Assembly (NCBI GenBank): GCA_027485735.1
Contig: JAIXQM010000195.1
Span: forward strand, 1-38,356
Source: Sphingomonadales bacterium
Lineage (GTDB): Bacteria > Pseudomonadota > Alphaproteobacteria > Sphingomonadales > Sphingomonadaceae
Length of the DNA stretch: 38,356 nucleotides
Reading direction: 5' to 3'
Below, in pieces: positions 32,562-38,356 of this stretch. Both the position numbers and the translations under genes were made by a program. Within the stretch, counting starts at the first letter, position 1. Each line of letters opens with the position of its first letter. The notes beneath the pieces are model-generated. The model saw only the letters and a list, made by a program, of their open reading frames with translations, was not told where the DNA came from and ran no database searches.

Positions 32562-33703
32562 GCCAGCGCCCGCGCCAGCACAGCCTCGTAGATCGCTGTC
32601 AGCCCCGTCACGTCGGCGACGGCGGCGTGTTCATCCACCTTGTGCATCGATTGGCCGGGCAGGCCGAATTCGACCACCGGGCACAGGCGGCGGATGAAGC
32701 GGGCATCCGATGTGCCGCCAGTGGTGGAGAGATCGGGCGTGAGGCCGGTGACATCGGTGATCGCGGCGCTGACCAGAGAGGACAGCGCGCCGGGTTCGGT
32801 GAGGAAGGCTTCGCCAGAAATCTTGATTTCCACGTGGCATGCGGGCGCATGGGTGGCGACGGTGGCGCGAATCCAGTCGGACAACGATGCGCCCGTGTGC
32901 TCGTTGTTGAACCGGATGTTCAATCGGGCGCGGGCCTGGGCCGGGATCAGGTTGGTGGCGGGGTTGCCGACCGCCAGATCGGTGATTTCAAGGTTGGAGG
33001 CCTGGAACCAGTCGTTGCCTTCGTCCAGTACCCGCGCTTTCAATTCAGCCACGATGGCCACCAGCCGCGTGATCGGGTTGTCCGCCATGTGCGGGTAGCC
33101 GACATGGCCCTGCGCGCCATTCACGGTGATCCACGCGTTGAGGCTGCCGCGCCGACCGATCTTCATCATGTCGCCCAGCTTTTGCTGCGATGTCGGTTCG
33201 CCAACAAGGCAGAGATCGGGCACCAGGACGTGGGCTTCCATCCAGTCCAGCATCATCGTCGTGCCGAAGGTGGCGGGGCCTTCCTCGTCACCAGTGATGA
33301 TGAAGCTGAGGCGGCCCACCAGCGGGCCACTGTTGAGATGGCGGGCGGTGGCGGCGATCATGGCAGCCAATGCGCCCTTCATGTCGGCAGCGCCGCGGCC
33401 GACGATGAAGCCATCTTTCACTTCGGCAGCAAACGGGTCCTCGCTCCAACCAGCCAGATCGCCAGCCGGCACCACGTCGCTGTGGCCGGCAAAGGCGAAA
33501 TGTGGCCCCGGACTGCCGGCCAGCGTGGCGAAGAGATTATCCACCGGGCCATCGGGTTCGTGGCCGAAGGGCAGGCGGGTGCAGGCAAAGCCCAGCCCGG
33601 CCAGCGCCCGTTCCAGCACGTCCAGCGCGCCTTCATCGGCCGGCGTGACGCTGGGGCAGCGGATCAGGTCTTGGGTGAGGGCAACAGGATCAGGTGCGTT
33701 CAT
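32558..33703 (-). CDS. dapE: succinyl-diaminopimelate desuccinylase
   Basis: 381 residues, normal for DapE. The M20 zinc motifs are AGHSDVVPAGD (H74, D76), GRGAADMKG (D107), ITGDEEGPA (E140, E141) and the C-terminal GLPGQSMHKVDEH. It hydrolyses N-succinyl-LL-2,6-diaminopimelate in lysine and peptidoglycan-precursor synthesis. The ATG at 33703 overlaps the DUF1499 stop by one base (TGATG), and is preferred to the GTG at 33706. Its stop shares TTAG with the converging peroxidase gene. Confidence 0.96.
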   Translation of the reverse strand: MNAPDPVALTQDLIRCPSVTPADEGALDVLERALAGLGFACTRLPFGHEPDGPVDNLFATLAGSPGPHFAFAGHSDVVPAGDLAGWSEDPFAAEVKDGFIVGRGAADMKGALAAMIAATARHLNSGPLVGRLSFIITGDEEGPATFGTTMMLDWMEAHVLVPDLCLVGEPTSQQKLGDMMKIGRRGSLNAWITVNGAQGHVGYPHMADNPITRLVAIVAELKARVLDEGNDWFQASNLEITDLAVGNPATNLIPAQARARLNIRFNNEHTGASLSDWIRATVATHAPACHVEIKISGEAFLTEPGALSSLVSAAITDVTGLTPDLSTTGGTSDARFIRRLCPVVEFGLPGQSMHKVDEHAAVADVTGLTAIYEAVLARALA

Positions 33704-34413
33704 CACCCGGCTTTGCGCATTTCCGTGGCCACCCGGTCAAGATAGGCGGCAATGCGCCGCGCATTGGCGCCGAGATCGCTTTCGCCGACGCGCGATTTGG
33801 AGCGCATATCGACTCGGGTGCCGGTGGGGGTGGCGGTGAGCCGGATGACGATATCATCGCGATAGCCCCACCACAGGCTGCGTTCCACCGCTTCGATGCG
33901 GCCGGCGGCGCGATCGGCCAGGATGATCTGCCAATCCTTTTCGCAGGCGGCCAACGCCACATCGAAGGCCTTGCCCTGTTCAACCGGCAGATCGAGCGGA
34001 CGCACATCGGGATAGGCGCGTTCCTGTTGCGGGGCGAAGGCCGGGTTGTACTCGATTGGGCTGGCATCGGCGCCGCGCAGGGTGGCATCGATGGCCTGGA
34101 ACGGCGGCGGGGTGGTGGTATCGGTGCTGATATCGTTGATCGGCGGCTTGTCTCCGGCGTTGATCACCACGGCGATCGGCACGGCAACAGCGGCAAAACC
34201 GGCGGCGGCCGCAATCACCGTGACGGTGCCGCCTCGCCGCCGCAGCAGTTGATACAGGCACCAGCAGGCGCCGATGCCGGCCAGCAGTGCAGCGCCGACG
34301 AAAAGCCCCAAGGAGACTTGCCAGCCGATCACGCCAAAGCGGTGCAGCGGCCCGGCGGCAAGCATCAACAAGGCGGCCACCAGCGTGGCACGGGCAATAT
34401 TGGCGGGGTTCAT
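33703..34413 (-). CDS. DUF1499 membrane protein
   Basis: 236 residues. Three N-terminal membrane helices (about 8-85: LVAALLMLAAGPL, LGLFVGAALLAGIGACW, VTVIAAAAGFAAVAVPIAVV) are followed by a DUF1499 domain with the pattern WQIILADRAAGRIEAV, WWGYRDDIVIRL, VDMRSKSRVGESDLGANARRIAAYL. The ATG at 34413 overlaps the GST stop (ATGA) and its own TGA overlaps dapE, so all three are translationally coupled. Function is unknown. Confidence 0.87.
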   Translation of the reverse strand: MNPANIARATLVAALLMLAAGPLHRFGVIGWQVSLGLFVGAALLAGIGACWCLYQLLRRRGGTVTVIAAAAGFAAVAVPIAVVINAGDKPPINDISTDTTTPPPFQAIDATLRGADASPIEYNPAFAPQQERAYPDVRPLDLPVEQGKAFDVALAACEKDWQIILADRAAGRIEAVERSLWWGYRDDIVIRLTATPTGTRVDMRSKSRVGESDLGANARRIAAYLDRVATEMRKAG

Positions 34414-35099
34414 GCGCGCGTCTCCGCTGTGATCTTGATCTTGCCGGGAATGGGATAGCGGGTGAAAGGAAAATCCTCCTTCATCGCCTCGGTCGTCCAT
34501 TCGGTCATGAACGGGTGGGCCAGCACGCGATCGATATAGGCGCGCACCCTGTCGCTCACCGGCAGATGATAGGTGTTGATGCGGGTGCAGGTGGGGGCAA
34601 ACATGATGTCTGCCGCGCCAAAACGGCCGAACAGCCACGGCTCCCCCGTCTCTTCGCCAAAGCGGGTGAGCGCTTCTTCCCACAGGCTTTCGAGGCGGCG
34701 CACATCGGCCAGCACGTCGGCAGCGGCCACGAAGCCTGGTGCATGATGCTGCAGATCCATCGGGCAGGCGCTGCGCAGCGGGGCAAAGCCCGAATGCATT
34801 TCGGCGCACATGGCATAGGCCAGGCCACGCGCATGCATGTCGCGCGGCCAGAAGCGATCATGCCCGGCCTTGTCGGACAGATAGAGCAGGATCGCCATCG
34901 AATCCCAGATCGCTTCGCCATGATCCCACAGCACCGGCACCTTGCCCGATGGCATGTCGGCCTTGGCTTCTCCGCTGATCCACTCGGGCGAATCCATCAC
35001 GCGCAGTTCGGTTTCGAACGGCAGCAGCGATTGCTTGGCGGCCAGCCAGCCGCGCAGCGACCAGCTGGAATAGGTGCGATTGCCGATGATGATCTTCAT
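34410..35099 (-). CDS. glutathione S-transferase-like protein
   Basis: 229 residues. The N-terminal thioredoxin-like domain starts KIIIGNRTYSSWSLRGWLA; VPVLWDHGEAIWDSMAILLYL carries the glutathione-backbone (VPxL) and Asp-Ser contacts. The alpha-helical C-domain has FGAADIMFAP. The family conjugates or isomerises substrates with glutathione, in the cytoplasm. The stop overlaps the DUF1499 start (ATGA). It is divergent from aroQ across 103 bases. Confidence 0.9.
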   Translation of the reverse strand: MKIIIGNRTYSSWSLRGWLAAKQSLLPFETELRVMDSPEWISGEAKADMPSGKVPVLWDHGEAIWDSMAILLYLSDKAGHDRFWPRDMHARGLAYAMCAEMHSGFAPLRSACPMDLQHHAPGFVAAADVLADVRRLESLWEEALTRFGEETGEPWLFGRFGAADIMFAPTCTRINTYHLPVSDRVRAYIDRVLAHPFMTEWTTEAMKEDFPFTRYPIPGKIKITAETRA

Positions 35100-35202
35100 G
35101 GGTTGCGACTTACCCCCCTTTATTGCCGTTCAGCATCGCCCAATCCGCGGCGGGGAGCAAGCCGCGCTTGGCAATTGGCGCGGTTCATGGTTTTGATGGG
35201 CG

Positions 35203-35649
35203 ATGACCGACCAACCACTCGTGATGGTGCTGAACGGCCCCAACCTGAACCTGCTGGGCAGCCGCGAACCGCATATCTATGGCCATGACACGCTTGACGA
35301 TGTTGCCGAGCGGCTGGAAGCGCAGGCGGCGGCGCTGGGCCTCGCGCTCGATGTCCGCCAGTCCAACCACGAAGGCCATATCGTCGATTGGCTGCACGAA
35401 GCCGGTGCGCGCGGTGCGCTGGCAGTGCTGCTGAACGCAGGGGCGCTCACCCACACGTCGGTTGCCATTCATGATGCGATCAAGGGCATCGCCGTGCCGG
35501 TGATCGAGGTGCATCTTTCAAACCCCCACGCGCGCGAGGAATTTCGCCACACCAGCTTTGTGGCACGTGCGGCGAAAGGCACGATTTCGGGCTTCGGCGC
35601 GGCGTCTTACACGCTGGCGCTGGACGCGGCGGCTGCTTTGCGGCAGTAA
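35203..35649 (+). CDS. aroQ: type II 3-dehydroquinate dehydratase
   Basis: 148 residues, the usual length. [17 protein letters not shown] (11-27) carries the catalytic Tyr (Y26); [15 protein letters not shown] and [15 protein letters not shown] follow, with the pocket His in VIEVHLSN (H104). It dehydrates 3-dehydroquinate in the shikimate pathway. Most relatives have Tyr where L82 stands in NAGALTHTS. The SD is weak. It begins the conserved aroQ-accB-accC order. Confidence 0.95.
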   Translation: MTDQPLVMVLNGPNLNLLGSREPHIYGHDTLDDVAERLEAQAAALGLALDVRQSNHEGHIVDWLHEAGARGALAVLLNAGALTHTSVAIHDAIKGIAVPVIEVHLSNPHAREEFRHTSFVARAAKGTISGFGAASYTLALDAAAALRQ

Positions 35650-35684
35650 GCCGGGCTTCATTGGGGGCAAGAGACGGGACCATC

Positions 35685-36197
35685 ATGTCTGACAGCAAAA
35701 CTTCAGTGGTTGGGGGAATCGTGGTCGATACCGGCCTGGTGCGTGAACTGGCCGAACTGCTGGACGCCAGCAATCTGACCGAAATCGAAGTGAAGGACGG
35801 GGATCGGACCATCCGCGTCGCCCGCACCGCGGCCGCTGTCACCATGGCCGCCGGCCCTGCCAGCTACGCTCCGGCCCCGCCGGCGGGCGGCTGGCCCGCA
35901 CCGCCGCCGGCTGCCGCTGCCACGGCTTCTGCACCCTCTGGTGGCGATGACGTGCGCAACCACCCTGGCGTGGTGAAATCGCCGATCGTCGGCACCGCCT
36001 ATCTGACCCCGGAACCGGGTGCGCCGGCCTTCATCACCGAAGGTGCCACCGTCGCCGCCGGCGCCACGCTGCTGATCATCGAAGCCATGAAGGTGATGAA
36101 CCCGATCACCGCGCCCAAGGCCGGCGTGGTGAAGGCCATCTTGGTGAACAATGAGCAGCCGGTGGAATATGACCAGCCGCTGGTGATTATTGAGTAA
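35685..36197 (+). CDS. accB: biotin carboxyl carrier protein of acetyl-CoA carboxylase
   Basis: 170 residues. An N-terminal helix ([23 protein letters not shown]) leads to an Ala/Pro-rich flexible linker (about 57-87), then the biotinyl domain with the [14 protein letters not shown] thumb and EAMKVMN, where K136 is biotinylated. AccB carries carboxyl groups from biotin carboxylase to the transferase in fatty-acid initiation. The ATG at 35685 is preferred to a TTG at 35661. accC follows after ten bases. Confidence 0.96.
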   Translation: MSDSKTSVVGGIVVDTGLVRELAELLDASNLTEIEVKDGDRTIRVARTAAAVTMAAGPASYAPAPPAGGWPAPPPAAAATASAPSGGDDVRNHPGVVKSPIVGTAYLTPEPGAPAFITEGATVAAGATLLIIEAMKVMNPITAPKAGVVKAILVNNEQPVEYDQPLVIIE

Positions 36198-36207
36198 GCC
36201 TGCGCCG

Positions 36208-37572
36208 ATGTTCAAGAAGGTCCTGATCGCCAACCGGGGCGAAATCGCGCTGCGCGTCCACCGTGCCTGCCGCGAAATGGGTATCCGAACCGTGGCGGTG
36301 CACTCCACTGCCGACGCTGATGCCATGCACGTGCGGTTGGCCGATGAAGCCATCTGCATCGGCCCGCCATCGGCGACGGACAGCTATCTGAACATCCCGG
36401 CGATCATTTCGGCCGCCGAAATCGCCCAGGCCGATGCCATCCACCCCGGCTATGGCTTCCTGTCCGAAAACGCGCGTTTTGCCGAAATCGTGCAGGAACA
36501 TCGCATCACCTGGATCGGGCCTGATCCTGAACATATCCGCAAGATGGGCGACAAGGTCGAAGCCAAGCGCACCGCAGCCCTGCTGGGTTTGCCGCTGGTG
36601 CCAGGCAGCGATGGCCCGATCGAAACCATGGAAGAAGCGCTCGCGGTGGCCGAAATCATCGGTTACCCGGTGCTGGTGAAGGCCGCTTCGGGCGGCGGCG
36701 GCCGTGGCATGAAGGTGATCCCCGATGCCGCCAGCCTGCCCTCGCTGGTGAGCCAGGCCAAATCCGAAGCCAAGGCCGCCTTTGGCGACGACACCGTTTA
36801 TATCGAGAAGTATCTTTCCGAGCCGCGCCACATCGAATTCCAGGTGTTTGGCGATGGCCATGGCGGCGCCGTCCATCTGGGCGAACGCGATTGCTCGTTG
36901 CAGCGCCGCCACCAGAAGGTGCTGGAAGAAGCTCCGTCGCCGGCGCTCAACGCCGCCGAGCGGGCGCGCATGGGCGAAGTGGTGCGTGAAGCGATTTCCA
37001 AGCTGAAGTATCGCGGCGCCGGCACCATCGAATTCCTGTGGGAAAACGGCGAGTTCTTCTTCATCGAGATGAACACCCGCCTGCAGGTGGAACATCCCGT
37101 GACCGAAGCCATCACCGGTCTGGATCTGGTGCGCGAGCAGATCCGCGTTGCTGCCGGCCTGCCGCTGTCGGTCACCCAAGACGAGGTGAAATTCGAAGGC
37201 CACGCCATCGAATGCCGGATCAACGCCGAAGATTCGAAGACGTTTGCGCCGTCACCGGGCCGGGTTACCGATTTCCACCAGCCCGGCGGCCTGCACGTGC
37301 GGGTCGATTCGGCGCTGTATGACGGCTATCGCATCCCGCCTTATTATGATTCGCTGATCGCCAAGCTGATCGTGTACGGCGCCAACCGTGATGAGTGCCT
37401 GATGCGCTTGCGCCGCGCGTTGGAAGAATTCGTTATCCAAGGGCCGAAAACCACGATCCCGCTGCACCAGGCGCTGATCGAGGACCCGGATTTCCAGAAC
37501 GGCGATTATTCGATCAAGTGGCTGGAACGTTGGCTGGCCAAAAAGGCGGCCGAAGAGACCGCGGCCGGTTGA
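36208..37572 (+). CDS. accC: biotin carboxylase of acetyl-CoA carboxylase
   Basis: 454 residues, full length. It starts MFKKVLIANRGEIALRVHRAC; the ATG at 36208 matches the family start, and a TTG at 36190 inside accB is rejected. The ATP-grasp site is KAASGGGGRGMKVI; HQKVLEEAPSPAL, EFFFIEMNTRLQVEHPVTE and ECRINAED complete the catalytic domain. It carboxylates the AccB biotin using ATP and bicarbonate. It pairs with accB; the carboxyltransferase genes are elsewhere. Confidence 0.97.
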   Translation: MFKKVLIANRGEIALRVHRACREMGIRTVAVHSTADADAMHVRLADEAICIGPPSATDSYLNIPAIISAAEIAQADAIHPGYGFLSENARFAEIVQEHRITWIGPDPEHIRKMGDKVEAKRTAALLGLPLVPGSDGPIETMEEALAVAEIIGYPVLVKAASGGGGRGMKVIPDAASLPSLVSQAKSEAKAAFGDDTVYIEKYLSEPRHIEFQVFGDGHGGAVHLGERDCSLQRRHQKVLEEAPSPALNAAERARMGEVVREAISKLKYRGAGTIEFLWENGEFFFIEMNTRLQVEHPVTEAITGLDLVREQIRVAAGLPLSVTQDEVKFEGHAIECRINAEDSKTFAPSPGRVTDFHQPGGLHVRVDSALYDGYRIPPYYDSLIAKLIVYGANRDECLMRLRRALEEFVIQGPKTTIPLHQALIEDPDFQNGDYSIKWLERWLAKKAAEETAAG

Positions 37573-37613
37573 AGCTTCTTTTCGGGCGGGCCTGAACGGG
37601 GCATGCTGAACCC

Positions 37614-38300
37614 GTGACCCGTCCGCTCACCCATCGGCTCGATCCCGACATTCTGCTGCGTGCTTATGCCAGCGGCATCTTCCCGATGGCGGAACGCGCA
37701 GACAGCACGGACGTGTTCTGGGTGGAGCCGCGCCGCCGCGGTGTGCTGCCGTTGGACGCGTTTCACCTGCCGAAAAGCCTGGCCAAGACGCTTCGCCAGG
37801 AACGCTTCCGCTTCACTGCCGATCGCGCCTTTGCCGCCGTGCTGGAAGGCTGTGCCGAACCGGCGCCGGGCCGCAGCGAGACCTGGATCAACCCGCTGAT
37901 CGCCGAAGCCTATGTGGCGCTGCACGCGCGCGGCCAGGCGCACAGCGTGGAGGCGTGGACAGCGGACGGCGAGCTGGCCGGCGGGCTGTACGGCGTGCGG
38001 CTTGGTGCGGCCTTCTTCGGCGAATCGATGTTCACGCGGCGGACCGATGCCAGCAAATGCTGCCTGGCGGCGCTGGTTGCGCGGCTGCGGCTGGGTGGGT
38101 TCCGGCTGCTGGATACGCAGTTCCTCACCAGTCATCTGGCGGGCTTTGGCGCCGTGGAGATCCCGGCGAAAGATTACCGGGCGCGGCTGTCGGCAGCGCT
38201 TTCGGGCACATCCGGCGATTTCTTTGCCGGCGATGACGGCGGCTTGGGCGAAGGCCCATCGGGAAAGCGCATCGTGCAGCTCTTGAGCCAGACGTCATAG
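37614..38300 (+). CDS. aat: leucyl/phenylalanyl-tRNA--protein transferase
   Basis: 228 residues. LDPDILLRAYASGIFPMAE (9-27), FWVEPRRRGVLPLDAFHLPKSL, TWINPLIAEAYVALHARGQAHSVEAW, LAGGLYGVRLGAAFFGESMFTR and FRLLDTQFLTSHLAGFGAVEIP are the family signatures. It adds Leu or Phe to N-terminal Lys/Arg, marking proteins for ClpAP. The start is GTG at 37614 with a weak SD. The last 42 codons lie antisense to the DUF2155 gene. Confidence 0.95.
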   Translation: MTRPLTHRLDPDILLRAYASGIFPMAERADSTDVFWVEPRRRGVLPLDAFHLPKSLAKTLRQERFRFTADRAFAAVLEGCAEPAPGRSETWINPLIAEAYVALHARGQAHSVEAWTADGELAGGLYGVRLGAAFFGESMFTRRTDASKCCLAALVARLRLGGFRLLDTQFLTSHLAGFGAVEIPAKDYRARLSAALSGTSGDFFAGDDGGLGEGPSGKRIVQLLSQTS

Positions 38301-38356
38301 CGCGGGTGCTGCATGACATTCAGGCTGGGGCTTTCGGCATAGAGCCAGCCCGAAAA
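38174..38356 (-). CDS. DUF2155 domain protein, C-terminal part (5' end outside window)
   Basis: Read on the minus strand from the window edge, the frame gives FSGWLYAESPSLNVMQHP, then RYDVWLKSCTMRFPDG, then a Pro/Lys/Ser-rich tail ending at TAA (38174-38176), 60 residues in all. The FSGWxxxESPSLN and YDVWLKSC stretches are the end of the DUF2155 domain, found in exported proteins of unknown role encoded near aat in sphingomonads. It overlaps aat by 127 bases tail to tail. Confidence 0.82.
   Translation of the reverse strand, partial: FSGWLYAESPSLNVMQHPRYDVWLKSCTMRFPDGPSPKPPSSPAKKSPDVPESAADSRAR

Noticed and set aside
35168..35196. Possible promoter TTGGCA-17-TTTTGA before aroQ
   Set aside because: The -10 is poor and would start transcription at the aroQ start codon; a leaderless mRNA is possible but unsupported.
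1..38356. tRNA, rRNA, CRISPR, insertion sequence or prophage features
   Set aside because: None was recognised by eye; all intergenic gaps are short and, apart from the REP-like pair, hold no repeats or cloverleaf-like stretches I could support.

Overview
The window is a GC-rich, gene-dense bacterial chromosome segment with about 41 protein genes. No RNA gene, insertion sequence, prophage or CRISPR array was found, and no gap between genes exceeds about 150 bases. The gene content points to an alphaproteobacterium of the order Sphingomonadales: exported peptidases of the S41, M28, M16, DUF885 and M20 types, OlsB, a Spinster-type MFS carrier, a haloalkane dehalogenase, the aroQ-accB-accC-aat-DUF2155 block, and a REP-like element beginning GGGCCTCCGGCGGGCAGGG. 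This assignment is inference from gene families and order; no 16S gene is present.

Layout. 1-2350 (+): the end of an S41 peptidase, a class I/II aminotransferase and a 55-residue membrane protein. 2347-7399 (-): aldehyde dehydrogenase, a CysQ-like phosphatase, a polytopic membrane protein, a DUF2141 protein and a glycosyltransferase. 7491-10732 (+): a tight four-gene catabolic-looking operon (MFS carrier, haloalkane dehalogenase, DUF1330, HCCA-isomerase-like thioredoxin-fold protein). 10729-12423 (-): a YoaK/DUF1275 membrane protein and a metallo-beta-lactamase-fold hydrolase. 12525-15281 (+): a small membrane protein, a TetR regulator and purE-purK. 15286-16950 (-) and 17013-19820 (+): divergent exported M28 and M16 metallopeptidases. 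19821-19970: a 140-base double REP-like inverted repeat. 19971-24139 (-): DsbA/FrnE-like protein, TsdA-like diheme cytochrome c, OlsB, AmpG-like transporter and DUF167 protein. 24242-28901 (+): exported DUF885 and M20 peptidases and an orphan Rieske oxygenase. 29011-32561 (+): TelA, an XpaC-like protein and a cyclooxygenase-like heme peroxidase. 32558-35099 (-): GST, DUF1499 protein and DapE, coupled by overlapping start and stop codons. 35203-38300 (+): aroQ, accB, accC, aat. 38174-end (-): the C-terminus of a DUF2155 gene, lying antisense to the end of aat.

Housekeeping functions are purine synthesis (PurE/K), lysine and cell-wall precursors (DapE), the shikimate pathway (AroQ), fatty-acid initiation (AccB/C) and the N-degron pathway (Aat). 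Accessory functions are periplasmic peptide breakdown, muropeptide uptake, dehalogenation, possible thiosulfate oxidation, ornithine-lipid synthesis and possible fatty-acid oxygenation. The items most worth a second look are the telA-xpaC-like-cyclooxygenase cluster, in which the peroxidase appears to carry Asp at the distal-His position; the dehalogenase operon; the double REP element with compensatory changes; and the large antisense overlap of aat and DUF2155.
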